Positions 23,130 through 34,756 of a stretch of DNA of 64,000 bases are shown here, in pieces. A model generated the notes under the pieces. It was not told where the DNA came from. It did not search any database and saw nothing but the letters and a program-made list of their open reading frames with translations. Position 1 is the first letter of the stretch, and every line of letters begins with the position of its first letter. Location: positions 1,537,501-1,601,500 of the forward strand of contig WAEK01000004.1 of assembly GCA_011634665.1 (NCBI GenBank), read 5' to 3'. This stretch comes from Mortierella sp. BCC40632 (lineage: Eukaryota > Mortierellomycota > Mortierellomycetes > Mortierellales > Mortierellaceae). The translations under genes were made by a program, and so were the position numbers.

Positions 23130-24286
23130 AAATATGATCAGCTTTCCGTACGACGAGATACCACACCTTTATTTGTTTCGGCAGAAAATTTTCCACACGC
23201 GTAAAACTTGGGCCAATTGTTCTTTTCATGTCCAGCACTGATGAAACTACCACTGTCCTCCAACAACAGTAGGTGATAGTATCCGAAGAACTTGCTAAGC
23301 TCAAGCATGGTTCTGCCCATGATGACGATCCCAAAACCAAAGATCCTATTCAGGTTTGCACTTTCAACCTCTCGAAAGACGGTTGCGATCGCTACACTTC
23401 TTTCTGACCCTCCGACCCTGATTCCTTCTACCTAGACGAGATCACTGACGACAATTTTTGGGAACGGTTCCGACCATTCCCAAAGAGCTCCAAGATGTAG
23501 TGCAAGTCTCCCAAGACCACTACTGCCAAACTTGACTCCCTCCAGAAGAGTCACCAGCCCAACTTGCGAGCTATTCAGAAGAGACTGGTCAACCTCACAA
23601 GGCTCATTGACCTTTCCCTTCACCAAATTTAAAGGTGAAAGATATATGGTAGAGATCCGGTTAAACTTTACCATTCCCATGCGCAATCACCTCACATGCA
23701 CAGCAGGCAAGGTTCAGATAATACAACTTGAAGTCATCCGCCAATCCAAGGGTATCACTTTAAGGCAAATGCTCGGGATATCATTACCCCTGAGCAAATC
23801 AAGGAGGAACTCAAGACTCAACGATTCTTGGGAAAGGGATTCAAGTCCAAAGATAAGCCCAAGAACAACGGTTTTGATCGTCGCAAGAACTTCCATCGCG
23901 ACAGTGACGGCAACCAAGACTACAGTCAATACATCCTTCCGAGTCATCACCGAAACAACAACAGCAACAGTGGTCGCCCTAAATTTCACCAGGACAATAC
24001 ATTCAGAAGGCGGGACAACGACAACGACAACAAATACCGGAACTCAGTCACCAGAGAGGATGCGACCAAAGCAAAAAGCCAGCAACAAGAAGGATGTCGG
24101 AGGAAAACTCGGACTCATCTTAGAGCGATGGCAGCTTGTTACAAGCGACCCGGTCATACTCCAAGGTTTAATTTATTTGACTACAACCGTTATCCGGTAT
24201 TTAAGATGCCGCCAGCCGACAGCGACATTCTAGAGACATGGAGGCAGGTCTCTCGAGGCGCACCAGTCAATCCAACATATCACTGA
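23130..24286 (+). pseudogene. DIRS-type retrotransposon relic (gag-like and start of RT)
   Basis: Broken plus-strand frames read FWERFRPFPKSSK, then KLDSLQKSHQPNLRAIQKRL, then an Arg/Asn/Asp-rich tail (FRRRDNDNDNKYRN). They end with GGKLGLILERWQLVTSDP, which lines up with GGRLRHFSKAWELITDES just before the reverse transcriptase of the DIRS element at 41.24 kb. Several stops and frame changes interrupt it, and the RT, RNase H and recombinase are absent. Identity with DIRS rests on that junction motif and overall order. Confidence 0.55.
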
Positions 24287-24745
24287 TGTTTTATGGGGGA
24301 GGTTATTGATGACACATTTGCTAAATGTCTTTTCTGTGAAATCGTCTCCATGTGAAGGATTAGGACGGCACAGAGATCAACATGATGTTTTTGACGCCTC
24401 ATGCTTGAGATCTGGCAAAACCATTTTTTCTTTTTTAGAAATGTCAGAGGGCCTCTGGGTTGAGAGCACAGTCTTTACTTTTATAGTGCCATACTCTCTG
24501 TCAGTCATCCTCAACACACACTACACAATCACACTGCAGATTTGCGGATCTCCATTCTCAAAACATTGTGTCAAGTGTAAACTAGTATTCTACTGTTTAC
24601 GGGAATGTCAAATCTTGGACTAGAAGAGCCACAGAGCAATAAATCGCATACTGAACAATGTAGTACCGGTTATCATAATGGACCATGCTAAGCCTGGTGT
24701 TCCTGTCCTTTTCAATAGTCCACTCTCTCAATCCTCACTTGAGAT

Positions 24746-24820
<75 letters not shown>

Positions 24821-24868
24821 AATAGATTTTACTGTCAGGCACCTGCTACTCTAGATTCTCACCTACTT
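24287..24868. other. Intergenic with a long (GA)n tract
   Basis: No gene seen. About 35 GA units lie at 24748-24817, just beyond the 3' end of the RBR ligase gene. Confidence 0.6.
24748..24817. repeat. (GA)n microsatellite, about 35 units
   Basis: Uninterrupted GA dinucleotides over about 70 bp. Confidence 0.95.
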
Positions 24869-25999
24869 CTAGAGATTGAAACAACATCGCCGACATCTTG
24901 TCTCCAGGCATCCCTCGCAATGCATGCAAAATAAAGGCATGACCCACCCACAGCTATTACAGGCACGCCCGTTCGGCTGCTGGCACACCCAGTCGTGTTC
25001 ATGGTTGTATAGGTTGTGAAGGACATTCTGGACACGGCCCCATAACATGCCGTCGTTATCTCCTCCAACCCGCTCGTCCAGAATCCTGTTCAGCTCGTCT
25101 ATCGGGAATAGATCGCATGTGCAATTATGCCACTTTTGCAGACATGTATAGCAAAACTCATATCGACAAACACATGTCATATGTACGCAGCCAGATACTC
25201 GGTCCACAACAGCCCCACAACGTTGACACAATCTCCAGTCATTGTCAGATAGAAGCTCTGATACCGCCATCTTGGCCTCTGGTGTAGGCATACATGGATT
25301 GTCGATTTCGCCCTTGAGATATTGGTACTTTTCAAGGTCTTTTGGATCCTCTAGACATGCCAACACAACACCCGATGTAAACGCCACTTTGCAGCACCGC
25401 ACAGGGATAAATGCTCTATCCCGTAATGCATCACGACATAGTGACAATGCGCACCCTTTACAGTAGGCATGCCCACAAGGCGCAAGGTATGTCTGCATTG
25501 TACTGCCACATGCGCAACACTCTGCTGTATCGTTAAAAATTTGCAGTGCCATGTGGAATGACGCAGATATTGTTTGTAATTTGTCTTCTGCTCCAGGGTC
25601 ACCTCTTTGAAGGAGCTCAGCAAGCTCGTGGTCCCTCTGCTCCAGACAATCTTGCTCATCCAAATCCTCAAGTAGCTTCTTGGGGATCGCCTCACATTCA
25701 TGGATACAGTTGGCAAACCTAATATTCTCCTCCATCTCTCGTGCATCTTGTAACATAAGCTCAATCGCGATCTGTACATCCGCGTCTTCTCTGGCTTTGC
25801 CCAGCAATCCTGTCGTTCGATCGGCGGATATCTCTATCACTTGAATCGAGAGTGCTGACAAAAGATCACTGAGTTGAAGCAAACTAGATTCTGCCACATG
25901 GCTAGTCTCTTCACGATCCACATCAAACACACTGGACTGATTTCCGTCACCGCCAGCTTGGCTATTATGTTCAATCAATTTATAGTGTTTGGGAGCCAC
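24869..25999 (-). CDS. RBR-type RING E3 ubiquitin ligase
   Basis: 376 residues, one exon. RBR ligases pass ubiquitin from E2 through a cysteine in the second RING. The first RING is at about 160-210 (CCACGSTMQTYLAPCGHAYC, then CKGC). The second, Rcat-like RING is at about 257-295 (CQRCGAVVDRVSGCVHMTC, then CRYEFCYTC), where the cysteine of GCVHMTC is the expected catalytic region. The linker that normally holds the IBR zinc fold (about 215-255) has very few cysteines, so the IBR is reduced or absent. A C-terminal Cys-rich cluster (CNSCGW, CMHCEGC, CRRCC) is an extra zinc-binding segment. The N-terminal 150 residues are acidic and helical. Substrate unknown. Confidence 0.85.
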   Translation of the reverse strand: MAPKHYKLIEHNSQAGGDGNQSSVFDVDREETSHVAESSLLQLSDLLSALSIQVIEISADRTTGLLGKAREDADVQIAIELMLQDAREMEENIRFANCIHECEAIPKKLLEDLDEQDCLEQRDHELAELLQRGDPGAEDKLQTISASFHMALQIFNDTAECCACGSTMQTYLAPCGHAYCKGCALSLCRDALRDRAFIPVRCCKVAFTSGVVLACLEDPKDLEKYQYLKGEIDNPCMPTPEAKMAVSELLSDNDWRLCQRCGAVVDRVSGCVHMTCVCRYEFCYTCLQKWHNCTCDLFPIDELNRILDERVGGDNDGMLWGRVQNVLHNLYNHEHDWVCQQPNGRACNSCGWVMPLFCMHCEGCLETRCRRCCFNL

Positions 26000-26560
26000 G
26001 CTTTTTTAATTTTCATTCTCATGCCTGTTTAAATTACTTGTCGAGCAAGCTTTTATGAATTACCTTTTCGTTGCATCCAGAGATGCTGAGGATTGAGCCT
26101 CATACCCAAAGATTGTCATGACTGATATCGTTCTACCAAAAAGATACCTCAGTGTTCTTGCGACGATCATTGGCAATAAAGAGAAGTGAGAAGGTAGAGG
26201 TAGGTAAGGATAAATCAACAAACGTAAAGCTGATAAAAAGCATTTTTTGTAGACTTGAGCATAGCCCCGGACTGACAAATGACCCACAGTCGTATTAGTA
26301 CGTAGCATTGTGTCTTTGATGGTTCTCGCTTGTACTCAAGATAATGCACGCGGTCCCAGATAATCAATAAAATCATAGGCTGTGAAAGAAAATACACTAT
26401 TATGCGCTCTAACGAGACATGTGTCATAATTGGACTATTTTCATATGTTTTTTTTTTGCATGTTTGCTTTCGATGCTTATTAGGCCCTTTTCATAGGGAG
26501 AGGTGTCCTAACAGGCGGCTTTCGAGGACAAAACAAAGCCAGGCAAAATAGGGAAGGGCT
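26000..26560. other. Intergenic upstream of the RBR gene
   Basis: Short ORFs only. It should contain the RBR promoter; no motif was identified with confidence. Confidence 0.5.
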
Positions 26561-26709
26561 TTATTCTCCATTTCAGATGTTTTTGACCTCATTTAGCGTT
26601 GCTTATTTGTAGAATAACATGCCCCTTCGCAGTAGCCCCGTGCAACGGACTGTGCATAATCCTCGAAAATAAGAATGGAAAAAACAAAAATATCTGAAAT
26701 GGAGAATAA
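26561..26709. mobile_element. 149-bp MITE, copy A (TTATTCTCCATTTCAGAT ends)
   Basis: Begins TTATTCTCCATTTCAGATG and ends with its inverse ATCTGAAATGGAGAATAA. It has no coding capacity. A second copy in opposite orientation lies at 26900-27047. The TTA and TAA at the ends would fit a 3-bp PIF/Harbinger-type target, but this is not provable because they are part of the palindrome. Confidence 0.75.
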
Positions 26710-26899
26710 GTGTAGTGCACTATTCTCCAGCTGATTGAATCAAGGAAAGGAGACAGCCCAGACTACTCCCGGCACCGGCGCTGGAGGTAAATCAGAGGGC
26801 AGTGCAATCTACAGTCCCCCTCTTCCTTTTCTGTTTTATGATACCGCTACTCTGGTTCTTATCAAAACATGGAGGATGGACAGTAGCATTTGAAATGAA

Positions 26900-27047
26900 T
26901 ATTCTCCATTTCATCTGTTTTTGTTTTTTCCATTCTTATTTTCGAGGATTATGCACGGTCCGTTGCACGGGGTTACTGCGAAGGGGGGTGTTAATCTTCA
27001 AATAAGCAGCGCAATCTGAGGTCAAAAACATCTGAAATGGAGAATAA
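26900..27047. mobile_element. 148-bp MITE, copy B, inverted relative to copy A
   Basis: Same terminal inverted repeats and internal sequence (TTTTCGAGGATTATGCAC and GTCCGTTGCACGGGG) as copy A, read in reverse. Substitutions and small indels show the copies are not recent. Confidence 0.75.
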
Positions 27048-27179
27048 GATCTGGAGGAGAGTTGATTGCAACCAACCCGGCAACTTTTCTATAAAAGAAA
27101 TTCGGTCGTTTATCGCCGTTTTCCCAGACTCGGGACCTCTTAAAACATTCACCGTAAAGAGAGCTTCTTTACTCAGAGT

Positions 27180-27690
27180 GTCACTAAATTGAAAGTCAAG
27201 TGTAGGAGCAAGCGCCTTCTAGCCACCTTCCAAAAGTCCTACCGCAATCAATGGTGAGGGCTCTGGAACGGCACACTCCGTGCTGAGCAAGCCGGTCAAG
27301 TTTTTTAAAATCTCTCAGTCAAACAAAAAAGCAGCATATCTACCAACACTAAAGCTCAGACACATGATGGAGTGGAGACAAATCTGTTCAATTGAAGGCA
27401 CTGAGTCAGTCGGTCAAATTGAGACAGGATTTCTTCACCACCATGAAGCAGGAGCAAGTATCGGAGATTATAAGAGTTGAGTACAACAGGTTGAGAAAGA
27501 TCTCAAAGCCTACTATGGCGATACCGTGTTAAGGAAGCATCTGTGGAACGCAAAGAAAGCTACTAAGGAAGAGCACATGATGTGATCACTTACTAGAGCT
27601 TGTTGGAGGGTTTGCAGGAGCCAAGTGGAGCGACAGCAATGAGGCGGTTATCGAGGTTGGTCTTTGGGTAGCTCTCCTCAAGAATGAGGT
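27180..27690 (+). pseudogene. Second TnpB/Fanzor-like lineage, decayed N-terminal and middle part
   Basis: Three frames must be stitched: RLLATFQKSYRNQW (about 27217), then VKFFKIS with LKLRHMMEWRQI (27295-27390), then DLKAYYGDTVLRKHLWNAKK (about 27495) and LLELVGGFAGAKWSDSNEA (about 27590). I recognise this order from a group of zinc-ribbon OrfB/TnpB-like proteins in Mortierella-type fungi, distinct from the Fanzor relics elsewhere in this window. This identification is from memory of the family, not from a search. Stops and frame changes occur throughout, and the zinc ribbon and RuvC-III end are missing. An A run at about 27731 follows. Confidence 0.45.
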
Positions 27691-28091
27691 AAGCCTCCTT
27701 GCATACCTCATTCCAGTCCAACTTTGTACAAAAAAAAAAAAAAAAAAGTAATTTGGCAACAACAGTTTCTTTTTACTTTGGTTTACAACTTCAGTTGACA
27801 TAGTACTAATACGTTTGTTTATGATAGGCGCGAATCGCTTAGGGGGTCGTGGTGGGGGGGAGATCAACGAACACTCTACCCAAGAAATGCCCTACATGAA
27901 TCTCAAGCGATATTTGAACATCTGTGACGTAATTAATGCGTCAAAAGTCCTGAAGCCAGTCCAGGATGCGCGTCTTGTCCAGCCGTACGCGTTGCGTGGA
28001 CAAGACCACGCAAGTTCAGCATTTCTATATCCCCTCCATCTCACCTCTTGCTCTCCATTTGAACTTTCCCTTGTAACATATCGAAATCACC

Positions 28092-29158
28092 ATGGCAGGC
28101 TCTTACGATCGTGCATTGACAGTATTCTCCCCTGATGGACATCTTTTCCAAGTCGATTACGCCATCGAAGCTGTCCGGAAGGGTAGCTGTGTAGTAAGCA
28201 GTCCTGCTACTTCGAAGAGAGAAAAAGAGAGAGGAGGAGGAGGAGGAGTTCATGAGTAAAATCACCCGAGCCGATGACTAACTCTCTGTTTCTGGATAGG
28301 TTGGTGTCCGTGGCAAGGATGTCGTAGTCTTGGGTGTCGAAAAGAAATCGGTTCTCAAGCTCCAGGATGACCGCACTGTCAAAAAGATTTGCATGTTGGA
28401 CGACCATGTGTGTCTGGCCTTTGCTGGTAATACGACCACTCATTCCTCGGCTCGAAATATTCTCGTGGAGAGGAGCTTGCCCTTCTGCAGACAGCTTGAT
28501 GGCCATCTATCTGATCATGGAATACCTCTTTTTTTTTTTTTTTTTTTTTTTTTGTATATTTTTATTTTTTTTATCTTTAGGTCTTTCTGCGGACGCACGA
28601 GTGCTAGTGAACAAAGCAAGGATAGAATGCCAGAGCCACAGGCTTACAGTGGAGGATGCTGTTTCGATTGAATACATTACCCGTTATATTGCCGGAGTCC
28701 AACAGGTAATCAAAATGTCTCTCCGAGGCAACCTGACATTGACTTGTAAAGGCACACCAGGGATCATTGGATGCGAAGGCGACTTGATCACAACTGACTA
28801 CTAAGCTAGCCGACGACCTCTTATTCAAATAGAAATATACGCAGAGTGGAGGAGTTCGTCCATTTGGAATCTCGACTTTGATCATGGGATTTGACTCTGA
28901 CAAGGTCCCAAAGCTATACCAGACAGATCCTTCGGGAGTATACACCGCGTGGAAGGCCAACTCGATCGGTCGCTCTTCAAAAACAGTCCGCGAATTTCTG
29001 GAGAAGAACTATAAGGAGGAGATGACCAAGGATGAAACCATCCGGTTGGCGATCAAGTCGTTACTAGAGGTAAGAATCGTTTCGCTTTCCTCCTCTTTTT
29101 TAGAAGAGAGATTCCATGTAGAGACTCCCTTGGGTTGCTTTCTAACTTGTCCATATTT

Positions 29159-29200
<42 letters not shown>

Positions 29201-29458
29201 GGTCGTACAAACAGGAGCCAAGAACATTGAGATTGCCGTGATGGGTCAGGATAGCAAAATCCAGGTAGGGTTCTACTATTTACTCCTTTCTCTTTTCACA
29301 GTCTGCTAGAGGTCCTGCTCATGCTTTTTAACACACATGTCTCGTATGTTTATGACTTGTAGCGTCTGGAGCTCTCTGAGATCGAGACAATTGTGGCAGA
29401 AATCGAGGCCGAAAATGAAAAGGAGAAGGAGAAAGTGAAGCCATCGGCATCGCACTAG
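28092..29458 (+). CDS. 20S proteasome subunit alpha-4 (PSMA7/Pre6 type)
   Basis: Six exons (28092-28193, 28300-28426, 28581-28705, 28833-29069, 29202-29264, 29363-29458) splice in phase to 249 residues; human PSMA7 has 248. The N-terminus [20 protein letters not shown] is the alpha-subunit signature that forms the gate of the 20S core. [20 protein letters not shown] and [20 protein letters not shown] are diagnostic of alpha-4. The C-terminus is Lys/Glu-rich. Intron 4 carries a T8A32-type homopolymer and intron 2 a long T run before its acceptor. Intron 3 starts GTAATC and contains an open frame, so retention would add about 30 residues and then stop. Confidence 0.95.
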
Positions 29459-29810
29459 AACAACCAAACGAGGAGGAGGAAGGGAATAGAGTGACCGCTT
29501 CTCTATCCAGATATTTTGGACTAACAGAACTGAGGAACCGTAGGAATTCTCGACCTCTATTGATGACGAGTCTGATCAACTCTCTTTCCGATACCGAAAA
29601 AGAAAAAAATGGAGTGCGACATTGATATTGAGTAAACCGAGGCCTTTTTTTTTTCTTCATCTTGCTCGAGTGTTTCCATTTGTGAAACGGAAGACTACAG
29701 TCCTGAGCTAATATCAGAACAAGACAGGCTCCCAATGATAAGGTTTTTTTTTTCTTTTACTCAACAAAGATCCTATTAGGGAGAGGGAAGGGGTATCCTG
29801 TTTGAGGTTC

Positions 29811-30351
29811 TTAGATGGGGAAAGATGGAGTGTCGATATGAGCATCTTCATTCACTTGCGGTGGGAGATTCTCTGATTTAAATGAGTTCCCTACTACCGT
29901 CATGTCTGGTGAAGCTTTTGGGATAGGGAGATCAGCAATCAAAGTGATCAGGGGGTAGGCTCGCTCCGTCTCGCGATTGAGGCGAGTCCATAGGTCCACC
30001 AGGTCCTCGTGGGATTTGATAAGGAATCCGAGTAACATGGACGGATCAAGTTCTAGGATATCCATTGTCCGAACAACACGGCAGTGATAGGTCTAGAAGA
30101 TATTTTAAGAGATAGCCTGTGTCAATTCGAGAAAGGAGATATCCCCATTATGCGAAAGAGCACTTGATACGAAATACAGAAAAATGTGTTCGTTCAATTA
30201 CATTTGCTGGGTACATTTTCAACTCCTGTGAAGTTGCCTTGGGCTTGACAACGTGTGGATCGAGATAGAAGAGTTCATTGCCTTAAGAGTAGAAGTCAGG
30301 GCGAATGTTTAGTAAACGAATATCAATTTGCATCAATCTCATCTAATTGTA

Positions 30352-30392
<41 letters not shown>

Positions 30393-33300
30393 GGGGGGGG
30401 AGGGAAGGGTTTACCTTGGCAGGCGACAAAGTAAAGAGATCTCCCAGGTCGGCCACCTGCAATTCCGAGGAATTGCGGAAGAGTGAATAGGTGCTTCAAA
30501 TTATATGTGTATTTTTCGGTAAGCTTATCGATTCCGTATCTTGCTGGGATCAATAGAACCACTGGTTTCCATTGCTGAGAAATGGCCTCCAACTTAAGGC
30601 TCTCTTCCATCTCTTTGAGAGAGGTCATCGAGCTATTAGGTTGAAAAACTGCAATACGCGCTATTTCCGACATCCTAATAGAATTGTCCATTGGCACATG
30701 GATCACCACGGGACAGTCAGAGTGTCTCTGCGATAGTCGTCTAAATGAAATATTGGCACAAAGGAGACATGTTAACTTAATTGTCCAGTCTATGAGGCTC
30801 CATGATGGGCTCGTCTACTTACTTCAGTGAGTGGGCAACAGTGGAAGGCCCAAACCACTCGCCAATTCGCTTTTCTAACTGGAGGCCGGATCTTGCTAGA
30901 TTATGGATGCTATATAAACGATCAGGCTCGTCCGCAAACCAGCCCAAAATATCAGTGTATTTTTGAACCGCCGTTGCAGTCTGGCGAGAATCTGCCCGCC
31001 ACTCTGTAGGGAGTCGGTTAGTTCAATGAAAGTTCAAAAGGTCCTGACATTAGAAAGGATAAGAAAAAAAATCGTAGAGCAAGATAGAGAAATCGCTCAA
31101 ATTAAGGACATACCACGCCCTAGTATCGTCTGAATGAACCCTTGAGCAAGAAGACTTTGGGCCGTTCGCATCATACAGCCCCAGCCAGCATCAGAAGTGT
31201 AATAGGAGGGTTCGATCCTGGCAATATCCTTTCGGTATGTGAACCACATCCGGGAGCGAAAGTCCAGCATGAACTCTGTTAGGGTAACCTGGTTTCTAGA
31301 AAGCACACCGATAGGTGCATCGCTGACCGTGGGTGGATCCCCTCCTGAATAGAGAGCTCGTTTGATAGACGGATCAAATCCTGGTGAGGCAGGACTTCCC
31401 TCGGAGGTCATAGGACTTGGCTGTCCAGCGTAAAAATACCTTTCCAGATCTTCATCTTGTCCAGCTGGATGGACATGAGTAGATCCCAGGTTACCCTGAA
31501 ATGCTGAGGAGCGGAAAGAGATAGCATGCTTAGGAGAGAGTGGTCTAGGAGATAGTGCCTTCCAGGACTTCACAACGGAGGGGTTAGGAGATGTTGGCGA
31601 GCCTTGTTTTGGTATGCTTGTTAGAAGTGTGGATGGAATGTTCAGCAGCCGCTGCCTTGCTGAAAGAGGCTTTCCATCAGTGGTATTGCCTGGTACAAGG
31701 TCATTTGATGTACTTGACTTAGTAACTGTCTCATTTTCAGCGGGCAGTTTGTACTGGATACTTGAAGCCACTTTTGGCTGGGGGGAGACTACTCCAGGGA
31801 CAGCTCGAACTTTGACAAATGATCCCGTCAGGTTAGGCATACGCCCGCGCCTTCGGTGAATCAAGCCACTTGAGCCTACTTTCGACTCGCCTTCGTCTAG
31901 TATATGCAGAAAGTCTACTCCGTCACATACACTAGCTTCGCTATATTTGTTGCTGGGATTGACTGTCTCCCAGCCGGACTGGATATCCGAAGGTACTACT
32001 TCCTTCCTGTTGTTGGGTCGATAATTCCCTGTATCCACATTATTAACCCCATCACTGCTTAGAGTGGTAGCGACCCCCTCTATGGCCCCAGAAGGGTTCT
32101 TTTGTTCTGAAAAAGACAGCTCTGTCATCTCGGGATCAGATTTAGTTACCGGGGTCAGAGGAAAATCGAACAGTTCGGCATCCCGCGATGCCATTACCCA
32201 ACTTTCTTGCTTCTCCAACATGACATATGGCTCTGATGGTGACTCTGGCGGTAGAGGAGGTGAAATAAGATCGTTAGGGTATTGGGACGTACACTGGCCG
32301 TTCGTAGACTGGCCAATCTTTAGTCCGTCGGAATCCAGGTCTTCAGATCTGAGATTTGATTTTGGGGAGGAACCAGTCGAGGAGGTTGAAGGGGATGGAT
32401 GTGGAAGAACCGATGTACGGCATTTAAGAGACCTCCGGCCCATCTCGGGCTCCTTCCTCCAAGATTGAATAGGCGAAGATGGGGTTATATTCCTGGGCAA
32501 TAGTGGGACTGGCTCGTCGGTCTCCGCAGTAAATGCTTGATTATGAGGGCCGTTATAAAAGGATCTCCTTTGGCGAAGGTTTTTTTCGCTGTTGCTTCTG
32601 TTCTTAGCAAGTGCGTGAGAATCATCAATAGCGCGGGCAGAAAGCTGTTGAATGGAATTGGTAATCGCCTCAGGGGCACTATTTCCAGCCAAAATGGTTG
32701 CTATCGGACGTGACGCCTTGTCGTTGGAGAATGCACTGGGGGTGTTCTCTGGGCTGTACTGACCAGATACTGTCATTCTTCGACGCCCAGGCTTGGTATT
32801 CTGGGGATTAAGGCGAGCATAGTCAATGTTCGTTGGCTCTGCTGATGAATGATTTTGGAGAGCGGCCAGTTTGCTATAAGTTGAGCTTCCAGCACTGTCA
32901 GTTTGATATTGATAGGTAGGGATATCAGGGAGGTCGTCCATGGAAGGAAGCTCGGGGAGCTTTCGCTGATTGTTGTTGAATGTCGTTATTTTTGACAAAA
33001 CTGAGTTCCTAGGGCCTTCAGCTAAGATCTCATTGAAACTCATGGAGCTTTTTGAAGATGGGTATGAGGTGCCTGCAGTGCTATGTGATTGATCGTCATT
33101 GTGTCCTGAAACTGATGATGATGTCGGCGAGCGTTGATAAAACACTGAAATACTGGATATGGATCTCGAGCGAGATTGATGCGTACGTTCTGGCAACGTC
33201 TTGGGCGGAGACTCTTGTGGACTCTTCTTGGAGAGGCGGTCGAGGATGGATATTGATTTCATCTTTCTCACAATATTTCTGGCTGCCTCATTGTCTGCGT

Positions 33301-34756
33301 CCATAGCATCTCCAGAGTCTCCTAGGAATGGACTGTACCCATGGACAGAGCGTGCCTTATGAACCGTATCGCAATGCAAATCGTTTTGATCGGAGGGTTC
33401 GCCGTTGTCTGATTGGAGCATGGGAAGGTCCTTTAAGTCAGTCCGATTGATATCTTGCTGAAGTCGAGGTCGCGATATCTTCGATTTAAATTTCTCTAGC
33501 TTCTCCAGATCTTTTTGGCGCCTTATTCTCTCCTTTTCCAGGGTTTTCTCGATCTCACGCTCACGAGCCTTTGCCACCTTCTTTTCCTTGATAAGCTCTT
33601 TGTGGCGCTTCTTCTCAAATCCCCTTTCGTGACTTGTTGAACGGTGCTGTTGTACATCCAGAGCTTTAGTGTTGGCAGAATGACTGGTATTCTCTTCAGG
33701 ATCTACAGTCACCCAGGTTGGAAGCAGCGATACACGGCGGCCTCGGCGTGAGTACAATTCAAGAGTATTTCCAGGAGTAGCGGTATGTTCCCCTGGGGAA
33801 TCTAGCTTTTGCCCCATTATCGATGAACTCGTACTGGCATGACCTGAATTATGAAGTAATGACGATTTCCTTGAGCGTGGCGCGCCTGGTAACGAGCAGA
33901 CGCGCTCAGTGCCTTGAAGAAGAAATAGGAAATCACCAAGTTAGGGAGTGGCACTCACATAATCTTGTCCGTGAAATAGTGATAAAGAAAATACTAACCA
34001 TCAAACGAATAGCATATTCCTAAAACCCAAATAGCATCGGTCGTAAATACAGTCTTTGTTCTGACTCGATCATCTTTGGAAATATACTGGCCAACCTTGG
34101 AGTTATACAGCCAGTAGCTGAAGATCATGAGGAAACGAATTAGTAGGAGAAAAACTTGATTAAAATATCGCGTTACAATAAGGAGTAACTTACCCCATTT
34201 TTGAAAAGAATTCTGAAGTTGCTTGCTTGAAGTGCTCTCCTGTATCTGGTTCATCCATACTCCCGTCAAGAAAATCACTGTCTGAAAAGCTCTCGTCCTG
34301 TGAATCAAATCCTAGTAAGGATCCTGTAATTACTGGTGTGGAAGAGGGGCTATTACTTGCCGTAGCTTCACTGGCGAATGGTGGCCAAACAGGAGATCTT
34401 TCTGGGCGTAAATGCGCTTCAGAGGTGGAGTACTCTTTGTCAGACCAGATTTGCTTTTCCTGTGACAGCTTGAGTTTTGACACTGGCGTCGAAGGAGTCT
34501 TTGTAAGTCGTGGGACTGCTTGGTGTTCATGACTAGAGTCTTTTGAGCGGCGACTACTAACAGGACGGTCATCGTCGTAGGTGAGATTGGCTTCCTGAGC
34601 GGCAGAGCCATTACTGTTTCCAACCTGGCTAAAAGTCCCTGGACCGGTTCGTGTGTCACATTCATTACTATCGGCCCGCTCCAACTGCGCCAGGTCCGAG
34701 GCTGAACTTGGCGATGATGGCGATGGAGAAGGCATAGGTGAAGTGGGCGGTGTCAT
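29811..34756 (-). CDS. ATG4: ATG4 cysteine protease with a very large internal insertion
   Basis: Seven minus-strand exons (34756-34194, 34117-33999, 33912-31114, 31003-30823, 30740-30415, 30281-30202, 30092-29811) keep phase throughout and give about 1449 residues; typical ATG4 has 400-500. ATG4 cleaves Atg8 before lipidation and delipidates it afterwards. The catalytic cysteine is in SDAGWGCMMRTAQSLLAQGF (about residue 1140). The Asp/His pair is in LFYLDPH (about 1337-1339), preceded by LPQFLGIAGGRPGRSLYFV. The fold begins with NSKVGQYISKDD and IWVLGICYSFDG (about 190-228), so some 870 Ser/Pro-rich, mostly disordered residues with one Lys/Glu coiled coil interrupt the domain. The 187-residue N-terminal extension is also disordered. 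Confidence 0.9.

Noticed and set aside
27586..27867. Minus-strand ORF with a Pro/Arg-rich start crossing a poly-A tract
   Set aside because: The phenylalanine run is the homopolymer, and the better-supported reading is the plus-strand TnpB-like relic.
28706..28801. Extra coding exon after the proteasome YIAGVQQ segment
   Set aside because: The open frame ends in a stop and breaks the conserved alpha-4 sequence; splicing 28705 to 28833 restores [11 protein letters not shown].
31097..33817. A separate 906-residue gene
   Set aside because: It begins and ends inside ATG4 exon 3. In-phase splice junctions on both sides and the catalytic GWGCMMR motif at its end place it within ATG4.
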